NCBI RefSeq assembly: GCF_003315795.1
Contig: NZ_QMEY01000004.1
Location: 434,001-498,000 of the forward strand
DNA length: 64,000 bases
Origin: Spongiactinospora rosea
Lineage (GTDB): Bacteria; Actinomycetota; Actinomycetes; Streptosporangiales; Streptosporangiaceae
Direction: 5' to 3'
The translations under genes and the position numbers were made by a program. Within the stretch, counting starts at the first letter, position 1. Each line of letters opens with the position of its first letter. The notes under the pieces were generated by a model. It made no database searches. It had not been told where the DNA came from and saw nothing but the letters and a program-made list of their open reading frames with translations. Of the stretch, positions 18,403 through 26,656 are shown piece by piece.

Positions 18403-21228
18403 TCAGCTGCAGCCGCTGGTGGAGCCGCAGCCCTCGCAGACGTAGCAACTGCCCGCGGGACGCATCTTGATCCCGCAGGTCATGCAGAGCGGGGCGTCGG
18501 CGGTACGGCCCTGGTGGCTCTCCAGCGCCCGCACCTCCTGACGAACCGGGTCCGGGCGAGGCGCCTCCTGCGCGGGAGCGCGCTCGATCGGGGCCGACTG
18601 GGCCAGCGCCTCGGCGTCCATCACCTCGTCGTGCTGGGCCGCCGGGTCCTCGCCGCGCTGCTGCGCCGCCCGCTCGGAGGCGGAGAAGATGCCGAGCGCG
18701 GCCCGCTCGTCGTACGGCAGGTGGTCCAGGGCGAGCCTGCGGAAGATGTAGTCCATCACCGAGGCGGCCATCCGGACGTCCGGGTCATCGGTCATCCCGG
18801 CCGGGTCGAACCGCATGTTGACGAACTTGCTCACGTACGTCTCCAGCGGCACGCCGTACTGGAGGCCGATCGAGATCGCCACCGAGAAGGCGTCCATCAC
18901 GCCCGCCAGCGTCGAACCCTGCTTGGACATCTTCAGGAAGACCTCGCCGAGGCCGTCGTCCGGGTAGGAGGAGGCGGTCATGTAGCCCTTCGCGCCGCCC
19001 ACCGAGAACCGGGTGGTGGTGCTCGGCCGCTGGCTCGGCATCCGCCGCCGGGTCGGCCTGGTCACCTCCACGACCTCCACGATCGCGGGCTCGGCCGGCT
19101 TGTCCTCGCCGCCCTTCTTGGCGACCGACAGCGGCTGGCCCACCTTGCAGTTGTCGCGGTAGACGGCCAGCGCCTTCAGGCCGAGCTTCCAGCCCTCCAG
19201 GTAGACCTGCTCGATGTCCTCCACCGTGGCGGACTCGGGCAGGTTGACCGTCTTGGAGATGGCCCCGCTCAGGTAGGGCTGGGTGGCCGCCATCATCCGG
19301 ACGTGGCCCATCGACGCGATCGCCCGCTCGCCCATCGCGCAGTCGAACACCTCGTAGTGCTCCGGCCGCAGGCCCGGCGCGTCCACCACGTGCCCGTGCT
19401 CGGAGATGTACTCGACGACCGCCTCGACCTGCTCCTGCTGGTAGCCCAGCCGGACCAGGGCGCGCGGCACGGTCTGGTTGACGATCTGCATCGACCCGCC
19501 GCCGACCAGCTTCTTCAGCTTCACCAGCGCCAGGTCCGGCTCGATGCCGGTGGTGTCGCAGTCCATCATCAGGCCGATCGTGCCGGTGGGCGCGAGCAGC
19601 GACGCCTGCGCGTTGCGGTAGCCGTTCCGCTCGCCGACCTTCAGGCACTCCGACCACTGGCGGGTGGCCTCGCGGTGGATGCCGGTGTCCATGCCGCCGA
19701 TCGTGCGCAGGTCGTCGTTGGCGGCGGCGTGCTTGCGCATGACCCGCTTGTGGGCCTCGGCGTTGCGGGCGTACCCGTCGTACGGGCCGACCACCCCGGC
19801 GAGCTCCGCGCTGCGGCGGTAGGAGACGCCGGTCATCAGGCTGGTGATCGCGCCCGCGATGGCCCGCCCGCCGTCGGAGTCGTAGGCGTGCCCGGTGGCC
19901 ATCAGCAGCGCGCCGAGGTTGGCGTAGCCGATGCCGAGCTGCCGGTACGCGCGGGTGGTCTCGGCGATCTTCTCGGTCGGGAAGTCGGCGAAGGTGATCG
20001 AGATGTCCATCGCGGTGATGATCAGCTCGGTCAGCTTCACGAACCGCTGGACGTCGAAGTCACCGTCGTCGTTCAGGAACTTCAGCAGGTTGATGCTCGC
20101 CAGGTTGCACGAGGAGTTGTCCAGGTGGACGTACTCCGAACAGGGGTTGCTGGCGGTGATCCGGCCGGTCTCCGGGGTGGTGTGCCAGGAGTTGATCGTG
20201 TCGTCGTACTGTACGCCGGGGTCGGCGCACTCCCAGGCGGCCCTGGCCATCTTGCGGAACAGCTCACGCGCGTCCACGGTCTCGATGACCTCGCCGGACA
20301 GCCGGGCGCGCAGGCCGAACTCCTCGCCGTTCTCCACCGCGCGCATGAACTCGTCGGAGACGCGCACGGAGTTGTTGGCGTTCTGGTACTGGACGGAGAC
20401 GATGTCCCGGCCGCCGAGGTCCATGTCGAACCCGGCGTCGCGGAGCGCGCGGACCTTGTCCTCCTCGCGCGCCTTGGTCTCGATGAACTCCTCGATGTCG
20501 GGGTGGTCCACGTCGAGCACGACCATCTTGGCCGCCCGCCGGGTCGCGCCGCCGGACTTGATGGTGCCCGCGGAGGCGTCCGCGCCGCGCATGAAGGACA
20601 CCGGGCCGCTGGCCGTGCCGCCGCTGGACAGCAGCTCCTTGCTGGAGCGGATGCGGGAGAGGTTGACCCCGGAGCCGGAGCCCCCCTTGAAGATCACACC
20701 CTCTTCCTTGTACCACTCCAGGATCGACTCCATCTGGTCGTCCACCGACAGGATGAAGCACGCCGACACTTGCTGGGGGCTGGCGGTGCCGACGTTGAAC
20801 CACACCGGAGAGTTGAAGGCGAAGAGCTGGTGGATCAGGGCGTACTTCAGCTCGTGGTCGAAGATCTCGGCGTCCTCGTCGGAGGCGAAGTAGCCGTGCT
20901 CCAGGCCGGTACGGGTGTAGACGCCGACGACCCGGTCGACGAGCTGCTTGAGGCTCCACTCGCGCTGCGGGGTGCCCACCGCGCCGCGGAAGTACTTCGT
21001 CGTCACGATGTTGGCGGCGTTGACCGACCAGGAGTCGGGGAACTCGACGCCGCGCTGCTCGAAGTTGACCGATCCGTCCCGCCAGTTGGTCATGACGACG
21101 TCGCGGCGCTGCCAGGTCACCTCGTCGTACGGGTGCACCCCCGGGGTGGTGTGAACGCGCTTGACCTTCAACCCCTTACGGCCTCGCCTGCCCCCGCGTG
21201 CCGCCGCGCCGCTGACCGTCTCGGTCAT
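18403..21228 (-). CDS. nrdJ: Vitamin B12-dependent ribonucleoside-diphosphate reductase (class II)
   Basis: 941 residues, the usual actinobacterial NrdJ length. Core motifs include FNSPVWFNVG, NPCSEYVHLDNSSCNLASINL (active-site Cys region) and LLAPTGTIGLMMDCDTTGIEP. A Cys-rich C-terminal tail ends CMTCGIKMRP...CYVCEGCGSTSGCS. The enzyme reduces ribonucleotides to deoxyribonucleotides using adenosylcobalamin. The ATG follows GGGGGAAGTC. It lies 136 bp behind nrdR on the same strand, the standard nrdR-nrdJ pairing, and is presumably repressed by NrdR with dATP/ATP sensing. Confidence 0.97.
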   Translation of the reverse strand: MTETVSGAAARGGRRGRKGLKVKRVHTTPGVHPYDEVTWQRRDVVMTNWRDGSVNFEQRGVEFPDSWSVNAANIVTTKYFRGAVGTPQREWSLKQLVDRVVGVYTRTGLEHGYFASDEDAEIFDHELKYALIHQLFAFNSPVWFNVGTASPQQVSACFILSVDDQMESILEWYKEEGVIFKGGSGSGVNLSRIRSSKELLSSGGTASGPVSFMRGADASAGTIKSGGATRRAAKMVVLDVDHPDIEEFIETKAREEDKVRALRDAGFDMDLGGRDIVSVQYQNANNSVRVSDEFMRAVENGEEFGLRARLSGEVIETVDARELFRKMARAAWECADPGVQYDDTINSWHTTPETGRITASNPCSEYVHLDNSSCNLASINLLKFLNDDGDFDVQRFVKLTELIITAMDISITFADFPTEKIAETTRAYRQLGIGYANLGALLMATGHAYDSDGGRAIAGAITSLMTGVSYRRSAELAGVVGPYDGYARNAEAHKRVMRKHAAANDDLRTIGGMDTGIHREATRQWSECLKVGERNGYRNAQASLLAPTGTIGLMMDCDTTGIEPDLALVKLKKLVGGGSMQIVNQTVPRALVRLGYQQEQVEAVVEYISEHGHVVDAPGLRPEHYEVFDCAMGERAIASMGHVRMMAATQPYLSGAISKTVNLPESATVEDIEQVYLEGWKLGLKALAVYRDNCKVGQPLSVAKKGGEDKPAEPAIVEVVEVTRPTRRRMPSQRPSTTTRFSVGGAKGYMTASSYPDDGLGEVFLKMSKQGSTLAGVMDAFSVAISIGLQYGVPLETYVSKFVNMRFDPAGMTDDPDVRMAASVMDYIFRRLALDHLPYDERAALGIFSASERAAQQRGEDPAAQHDEVMDAEALAQSAPIERAPAQEAPRPDPVRQEVRALESHQGRTADAPLCMTCGIKMRPAGSCYVCEGCGSTSGCS

Positions 21229-21364
21229 GACTTCCCCCTTCCAGGCTCACCTGAGCCCTCGAAATGTGGACCACATGTCGCGCCGTGTGAATCGCCCCCG
21301 GCGCCGGGGTTGACTTGACCCGTGTAGCTCGTGTCCGGTGTGTCGCAGTCGGCTGTTGTATGTC

Positions 21365-21847
21365 TCAGTCGGCGTCGCCGCCGCCCCCGGCCGTGGCGGC
21401 CGAGCGCTCGGTGCGCAACTGCGCGATCTCGGCCTCGAAGTCGGCGAGGGTCTCGAACCCCCGGTAGACCGAGGCGAAGCGCAGGTAGGCGACCTCGTCG
21501 AGATCGCGCAACGGCCCCAGGATCGCGAGCCCCACCTCGTTGGAGGGGATCTCCGCGGCCCCCGTGGCCCTGATGCTCTCCTCGACGCGCTGCCCGAGCT
21601 GGGCGAGCGAGTCCTCGCTCACCGGCCTGCCCTGGCACGCACGGCGTACGCCGGCGATCACCTTGTCCCGGGAGAACGGCTCGGTCACGCCGCTGCGCTT
21701 GCTCACCATGAGCAGCACCGTCTCCTGCGTGGTGAACCGCTTGCCGCACGAGGAGCACGTACGCCGGCGCCTGATGGCCGCGCCGTCCTCCGTCGAGCGG
21801 CTGTCGATGACGCGTGTGTCAGGATGCCTGCAGAACGGACAATGCAC
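21365..21847 (-). CDS. nrdR: Transcriptional repressor NrdR
   Basis: 160 residues. The N-terminal zinc ribbon has CPFC and CSSC pairs (starts [17 protein letters not shown]), followed by the ATP-cone domain ([14 protein letters not shown]). It represses ribonucleotide reductase genes when dATP is high. The true start is GTG at 21847, which puts MHCPFC first as in the family and has GGGAGG upstream; the frame runs open to 21937. It should regulate itself and nrdJ through the boxes at 21984-22013. Confidence 0.96.
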   Translation of the reverse strand: MHCPFCRHPDTRVIDSRSTEDGAAIRRRRTCSSCGKRFTTQETVLLMVSKRSGVTEPFSRDKVIAGVRRACQGRPVSEDSLAQLGQRVEESIRATGAAEIPSNEVGLAILGPLRDLDEVAYLRFASVYRGFETLADFEAEIAQLRTERSAATAGGGGDAD

Positions 21848-21983
21848 GCGCGCCTCCCAACGACCGCCACCAGGAGCCCACGCGCCGCGCCATTCCCGCA
21901 CCCGAAGCACCCCTCGCCGAGGGGAACGCTCGCGCACGCCCCACGGACTGCCATGGTGCGGTAACGGAACACAACCTATGGTG

Positions 21984-22013
21984 AACTACATCGGTGTAAC
22001 TACTAGATGTTGT
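21984..22013 (-). promoter_or_regulatory. Probable tandem NrdR boxes
   Basis: Read on the minus strand, ACAACATCTAGTAGTT (22013-21998) abuts ACACCGATGTAGTT (21997-21984). Both resemble half-degenerate NrdR boxes, which occur in pairs upstream of RNR genes. They lie about 140-170 bp before the nrdR start. Confidence 0.55.
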
Positions 22014-22570
22014 GGTCCCAACCTAGAAGCGCGGGCCGATGAACGCAAGTCGAACCCCCTGTCGCCCCCCAAAATCGCTGCTCAGCCCGCGCCATATAGA
22101 ACACCCCGGGCGTGTCGCGCCTTCCCCCCGCCTACCCCACTCTCCCAGGCCCCCACCTGCTCAAACGCCCCACCACTATGCAAGAACACCACCCCCCATC
22201 GCCCACGCCACACGCCGTCACGCCCCAGAAGACACCCCCGCACGCCGCCGCCCCAGCCCCTTCCGCGAGCTGTTCACCAGCGGACCGCCCCACCCCAACG
22301 TGCCTAGACCAGTCGACGGGACGCCACCCACCCGCCAGAGCTTCGCGCCCCCGCCGCCTACAGCGTCAAGCCAGAAAGCCTCCGGCGGCACCTAGCGCCA
22401 CCAGCAGGGCCGACACGGCCCTGCCGCTGTTACAGCTCAACCTCATCGGGCAGCACCCATCTCCGCCCGCACTCAGCCGCCGACCCGGCACGTCAGCGGA
22501 AACGCGCACCACCGCCGCGCATGCCTGCCGTAACCGCCCGTTCCAGCAGGACCCACCCCGCACTTCCCAA
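22014..22570. other. Gene-free, pyrimidine-biased stretch
   Basis: No convincing gene on either strand. The plus strand is C-rich with frequent CCCC runs, and the long open frames here have no family pattern or ribosome site. It separates the nrdR promoter from the miniature element and may be decayed sequence. Confidence 0.5.
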
Positions 22571-22578
22571 GCCAGACG

Positions 22579-22796
22579 GATGGCGTCCCACCTAGTGGTG
22601 TAAAAGTCCAGTGATCGCGGTCATACCTGGTGGACCGGCAAGAACGGCCGTGGTCCGCCGGATCATGACCGCCCGGCCGCACCCCCACGGACGCCGCAAC
22701 GGCGAGACGCACGACGGCGGTGCCCGGCGCCCGCCAGCGGCGGTCCGCCGGAACGCGGAGCCAGGCGGCATTTCCACCACTCGTAGGGACGCCATC
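22579..22796 (-). mobile_element. 218-bp MITE-like element, copy A
   Basis: A 218-bp element with terminal inverted repeats: both ends read GATGGCGTCCC inward, with similarity continuing through AGTGGTG and AAA. It is bounded by a perfect 8-bp target duplication, GCCAGACG, at 22571-22578 and 22797-22804. It encodes nothing. A second copy of identical length, about 95% identical, lies in the opposite orientation at 25755-25972. The end pattern with an 8-bp duplication resembles IS256-family elements, so it is probably moved in trans by such a transposase; the family assignment is inference. Confidence 0.85.
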
Positions 22797-22886
22797 GCCA
22801 GACGACCCCGACCCCGATCAAGAACCCCGCACACCACACCCCCGCTTACGCCTCACCCCTGTCGCGTCGCCGACCCCTTCAACCCC

Positions 22887-24275
22887 TCACTCACCGACCG
22901 ACTGCCCCACCGGAACATGCAACACCCCAGACGCCCCCGGCACCCGCCAAGTCTCCGCGACCACCGCCGCCCGTGTGCCGAGCCAGAAGACCCCAAGGGC
23001 GATCAGCGCCACCAACACGGCCAGCACAACCCTCCCCCGCCGCGTCAACCGCACCGCCCCCGGCGCGGGCGTCCGCCCCTCCGGCCGTGCCATACGCTGC
23101 GGCGACCCCCCGCCGCCCCGACCGGCCGACCCCTTACCAGGGGCGTCGCCCACGACCACCAGCCGAACGCCACGGCGCCCCGCAACCTCTCGTCCCGACC
23201 CAGCGGCCCGGCGACGGCGTGACGACCGCCCTCGACCGCCCCCCGCAGAGGAGACAGGCACTCCGGACGCGCCGACAGGGCGCGATCTCGCGCGGCCGGT
23301 CACACGCTCCTGCGCCTGCGGCCGCACCCGCGCGGCCCCGGCCGCGCCGTCACGACCACCAGAAGAGGAGCCATACCCCCCGGAAACGCCGTACCCCCCA
23401 GCCGGACGCGCCCCAAGGGCCACGCCATCACGGCCGCTCAACCGCCTCACGCCATCCCTCGCGGCCGAACCCGATCCCCGGCCACCGGTCGTACGCACCT
23501 CCCCCTGAACCGCAGACCGCCGCCTCGAAGCCACCCCTTCGCGACCACCCTCCGAGGAAGAGACCGATACCCCATAGGCACCGCGATACCCCGTGGCCGC
23601 GCGCGGTCTCCGGCCGCCAGTCGTACGCACCTCCCCCTGAACCGCAGACCGCCGCCTCGAAGCCACCCCTTCGCGACCACCCTCCGAGGAAGAGACCGAT
23701 ACCCCATAGGCACCGCGATACCCCGTGGCCGCGCGCGGTCTCCGGCCGCCAGTCGTACGCACCTCCCCCTGAACCGCAGACCGCCGCTTTGAAGCCGCCC
23801 CTTCACGACCGCCTTCCGAGGAGGACACCCCGGACGTGCTGCCATACCCCACGACCGGCCCCGGCCTCCGGCCGCCAGTCGTACGCACCTCCCCCTGAAC
23901 CACAGACCGCCGCCTGGGAACCAGCTCCTCCGAGGAGGAGGAGACGGACCCCGTCGCAGGACGCGGTCTCCGGCGGTCGGTGGCAGGGGCCGCCTTTTGT
24001 GTCGAGGGCTGCCGCCGGGGGGGCCTCGCCGGCTCGTCGCCCATGCCCCCGGCCCCCGGCCCGGCATCGAGGCCAGGCCGCCTGGCCGCCCCTTCCCCGC
24101 CTGGGCCGGGCGCGGCCCGGACGTCGGGCGTTCGCCAGGCCGCCGCCGATGCCTGGCGGCGGCGTTCGGCGGAACGCCGGGCCGCGGCACGGCGCAGGGA
24201 CTCGCGACGCGCGAGGGTGGACCATGGGATCGCGGCTTGTGTGGTTGTGGTCGTCGTGGTTGTGGTCGCCCGCAT
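22887..24275 (-). CDS. SOS-locus membrane protein (ChiZ/DivS position), LysM absent, with tandem repeats
   Basis: 462 residues. It occupies the slot between nrdR and divergent lexA that holds the SOS-induced cell-division regulator in other actinobacteria (ChiZ in Mycobacterium, DivS in Corynebacterium). A long Arg/Ser-rich, probably disordered N-terminal part contains a 44-residue unit repeated about three to four times (RRRSAVQGEVRTTGGRR...). One membrane helix follows near the C-terminus (VVLAVLVALIALGVFWLG). The expected extracytoplasmic LysM domain is missing: the frame stops soon after LHVPVGQSVGE. The ATG at 24275 follows GGGAGG. LexA boxes lie 57-142 bp upstream. Confidence 0.65.
   Translation of the reverse strand: MRATTTTTTTTTQAAIPWSTLARRESLRRAAARRSAERRRQASAAAWRTPDVRAAPGPGGEGAARRPGLDAGPGAGGMGDEPARPPRRQPSTQKAAPATDRRRPRPATGSVSSSSEELVPRRRSVVQGEVRTTGGRRPGPVVGYGSTSGVSSSEGGREGAASKRRSAVQGEVRTTGGRRPRAATGYRGAYGVSVSSSEGGREGVASRRRSAVQGEVRTTGGRRPRAATGYRGAYGVSVSSSEGGREGVASRRRSAVQGEVRTTGGRGSGSAARDGVRRLSGRDGVALGARPAGGYGVSGGYGSSSGGRDGAAGAARVRPQAQERVTGRARSRPVGASGVPVSSAGGGRGRSSRRRRAAGSGREVAGRRGVRLVVVGDAPGKGSAGRGGGGSPQRMARPEGRTPAPGAVRLTRRGRVVLAVLVALIALGVFWLGTRAAVVAETWRVPGASGVLHVPVGQSVGE
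23498..23910. repeat. Tandem 132-bp repeats inside the SOS-locus gene
   Basis: The block CCTCCCCCTGAACCGCAGAC recurs at about 23498, 23630, 23762 and 23888. The first periods are 132 bp (44 codons) and the last is 126 bp (42 codons), so the frame is always kept. The first two units are nearly identical, which indicates recent duplication. Confidence 0.85.
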
Positions 24276-24331
24276 GATGACCTCCCGCCCACGGGCCGGC
24301 CGGTCGAATCGGCCGGTATAAGATCGCCAAA

Positions 24332-24417
24332 TCGAACACGGTGTCGATCGAACTCCCGTACGATGTTGTACACCACGCGACCGATAATTTCGAGGAGCAA
24401 GTCGAACAATTGTTTGA
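24332..24417. promoter_or_regulatory. LexA (SOS) boxes, one good and two degenerate
   Basis: Actinobacterial LexA boxes approximate TCGAACnnnnGTTCGA. The best match is TCGAACAATTGTTTGA at 24402-24417. TCGAACTCCCGTACGA at 24348-24363 has one mismatch in the second half-site, and TCGAACACGGTGTCGA at 24332-24347 is weaker. They lie between lexA and the divergent membrane-protein gene and should make both SOS-controlled. Confidence 0.7.
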
Positions 24418-24525
24418 TGATGATCTTCAATGAAGATACGGTTGCTGTGTGCGACATGAAGACCACGGTCCGGAAGGAAGCCACGTGAGCCCGGCGAGCC
24501 GGTCCAGTAGGCGAGGAGGCAGATC

Positions 24526-25230
24526 ATGAGTGGGCGTGACGATGGGGCAGCGAGCGACCTCGCGGTGCGCAGGCGCGACTCACTGGGCCTCACCCCCAGA
24601 CAGCGCAAGATCCTCGAAGTGATCCGAGACTCGGTGCAGCAGCGGGGATATCCGCCCTCCATGCGCGAGATCGGCGAGGCGGTGCAGCTCACCAGCACGT
24701 CGAGCGTCTCCCACCAGCTCACCGCGCTCCAGCGCAAGGGCTACCTCCGCCGCGACCCGCACCGGCCGAGGGCCCTTGAGGTGCGCCTTCCCGGCGAGCC
24801 GGTCCTTTGGGTCGACCCCGACGCCGCGACGGAGGACACCGCGGTCAGCCGTCCGACGGCCGCCTTCGTGCCGCTGGTCGGCCGCATCGCGGCCGGTGGC
24901 CCGATCCTGGCCGAGGAGAGCGTCGAAGACGTCTTCGCGCTGCCCAAGCAGCTCGTCGGCGAGGGCACCTTGTTCCTCCTCCAGGTGTCCGGCGACTCGA
25001 TGATCGACGCCGCCATCGCCGACGGCGACTGGGTCGTGGTGCGCCAGCAGCCGGTGGCCGACAACGGCGACATCGTGGCCGCCATGATCGAGGGCGAGGC
25101 CACGGTCAAGACCTTCAAGCGCAAGGACGGCCACGTCTGGCTCGTGCCGCACAACGCCAACTACGAGCCCATCCCCGGCGACGAGGCGAGCGTCCTCGGC
25201 AAGGTCGTCGCCGTTCTGCGCAAGCTCTGA
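24526..25230 (+). CDS. lexA: SOS repressor LexA
   Basis: 234 residues. The N-terminal winged helix ([20 protein letters not shown] and [21 protein letters not shown]) is followed by the S24 protease domain. The self-cleavage Ala-Gly bond is at about residues 123-124 (RIAAGG), with catalytic Ser158 in VSGDSM and Lys195 in TVKTFKR. On DNA damage, RecA filaments trigger cleavage and derepress SOS genes. The ATG follows GAGGAGG. It is divergent from the putative division regulator with shared LexA boxes. Confidence 0.97.
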   Translation: MSGRDDGAASDLAVRRRDSLGLTPRQRKILEVIRDSVQQRGYPPSMREIGEAVQLTSTSSVSHQLTALQRKGYLRRDPHRPRALEVRLPGEPVLWVDPDAATEDTAVSRPTAAFVPLVGRIAAGGPILAEESVEDVFALPKQLVGEGTLFLLQVSGDSMIDAAIADGDWVVVRQQPVADNGDIVAAMIEGEATVKTFKRKDGHVWLVPHNANYEPIPGDEASVLGKVVAVLRKL

Positions 25231-25754
25231 GCCATCCCCGCCGAGCAGGCCGCCACCCCCACCAGGGCCGTGGCGGCCATCCTCGCCGCATTCTCCCAGC
25301 CCCTGCCGGGCCAAACCCCCGGCACGGTGTCGGCTTCGACGGCCGAAGTCGCCCGGCCGTAACGGCCCCTGCCAGGGTCACAGGCCCGCGCGACCGCACA
25401 AGCAGGTCGCACTCGCCTCAGCCGCCGCGCGATCAAATCCCGAGCATCGCCGAGCGCCCGCCGAACCGTGTGGGTACGAATCGCGTCCCATGGAGTGGTA
25501 GACACTTCGCGCAGCCCAGCATGCCGACCTGAACGTCCCCGTCTGCGCCACACCGCTCGGAACGGGCGGCGTGCGCGATGGGCACCATCGGCGCTTGTCA
25601 GATGGAGTGAGCGCCCAGATCGTGTCGCAGCCTTGCTCAGTCGTATGCGCCCAGCCGTCGCACGATCACATCCGGCGCATCGCCAAGGGCCCGCCGAATC
25701 CGGCAATACGACCGATAGATCCGGATCGCCTCCCACGGCGTGGTGAAACTTTCC

Positions 25755-25972
25755 GATGGCGTCCCCACGAGTGGCGGAAATGCCGCCTGGCTCGGCGTTC
25801 CGGCGGACCGCCGTTGGCGGGCGCCGGGCACCGCCGTCGTGCGTCTCGCCGTTGCGGCGCCCGTGGGGGTGCGGCCGGGCGGTCATGATCCGGCGGACCA
25901 CGGCCGTTCTTGCCGGTCCACCAGGTATGACCGTGATCACTGGACTTTTACACCATTGGGTGGGACGCCATC
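25755..25972 (+). mobile_element. 218-bp MITE-like element, copy B
   Basis: Same length as copy A and about 95% identical to it when reversed. The ends are GATGGCGTCCC and its complement. Flanking 8-mers are AACTTTCC (25747-25754) and GACTTTCC (25973-25980), a target duplication matching at 7 of 8 positions. It lies within one unit of the surrounding repeat array, whose two halves can be rejoined across it, so it arrived after the array formed. Confidence 0.85.
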
Positions 25973-26183
25973 GACTTTCCCTCAGGCCCGGGTGGCTGAC
26001 CTGAACGTCCCCGTCTGCACCACCCGGAGCAGGCAGATTGCTTAATGGGCAGCCGCCACGCGATCGCACTCCGAGCATCGCCAAACCCGGAAACACCACC
26101 CATGGATGCGGATCGCGTCCCGCGCGGCAGCGGCACGATGCCCGACCTGAACATTCCCGGCTGCACCACTCGGAGCGGGGCGG

Positions 26184-26290
26184 AGATCGCGTCCCGCGGA
26201 GTGGTGGAACTTCCCCGCAGCCTGGCGTGGCCCACCTGCGCGATGTCCGATTCGAACGCTCCCATTTACACCACTTGGCGGGACGCCATC
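26184..26290. repeat. 107-bp inverted-repeat unit related to the MITE ends
   Basis: It begins GATCGCGTCCCGCGGAGTGG and ends TTTACACCACTTGGCGGGAC followed by GCCATC. These are inverted copies of each other and resemble the termini of the 218-bp elements. It may be an internally deleted derivative. No target duplication is evident. Confidence 0.6.
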
Positions 26291-26656
26291 CGGACGGATC
26301 GCCCGATGGGCACATCGGCACCTATTAGATGAAGTGAGCGCCCAGCCAGTGCGCGATCACACCCCGGGCATCGCCAAACCGACAACACGGCCCATGGATG
26401 CGGATCGCGTCCCGCGCGGCAGCGGCACCTTCCCACAGCTCATAGTGGCCCACCTGCGCAATGTCCGATATGAACATCCCCACACGAAAGGGTCAGCGCC
26501 CGTTTCGTGTCGCGGCCCGATCATGAGCCATACGTGAGAGCGCGTTGAAGAGGCGGCCCGCCGGCGGTCACTGTCTGATCAACCCAGGCACTAGTCGGTA
26601 CTCCCCGCCCCGGGCAAGCCACCTGGAACGCCCTCCATCTGACCACCGGGCACAGC

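Larger units (their letters stand above)
25409..26500. repeat. Gene-free array of degenerate dispersed repeats
   Basis: About 1.1 kb without genes, built from at least four diverged copies of one unit. The common order is: GCATCGCC block, then GGATCGCGTCCC plus a GTGGTG-like segment, then GACCTGAAC, then a GTCTGCACCAC-like segment. Unit anchors GATCGC(G/C)TCCC are near 25480, 25724, 26111, 26185 and 26403. A further block, GATGGGCA...AGATG.AGTGAGCGCCCAG, appears near 25578 and 26305. One copy is split by the 218-bp element at 25755. The anchors resemble the ends of that element, so the array is probably a graveyard of transposon ends. Confidence 0.7.

Noticed and set aside
17767..21318. Long plus-strand frame across the MFS end and nrdJ
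   Set aside because: Shadow of nrdJ; the translation is rich in His, Arg, Gly and Val without motifs.
21229..21364. Cobalamin riboswitch between nrdR and nrdJ
   Set aside because: The 136-bp gap shows no B12-box-like sequence and is too short; nrdJ uses B12 and is normally NrdR-controlled.
22887..22960. LysM domain restored by a frameshift after the stop
   Set aside because: I read the three downstream frames by eye to about 22800 and none resembles a LysM motif.
22579..25972. Composite transposon carrying lexA between the two inverted elements
   Set aside because: lexA and its neighbour are in their normal actinobacterial position next to nrdR, and each element has its own different target duplication, so they inserted independently.
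25409..26500. CRISPR array
   Set aside because: Units are long, degenerate and unevenly spaced, with no short identical direct repeats and no cas genes.
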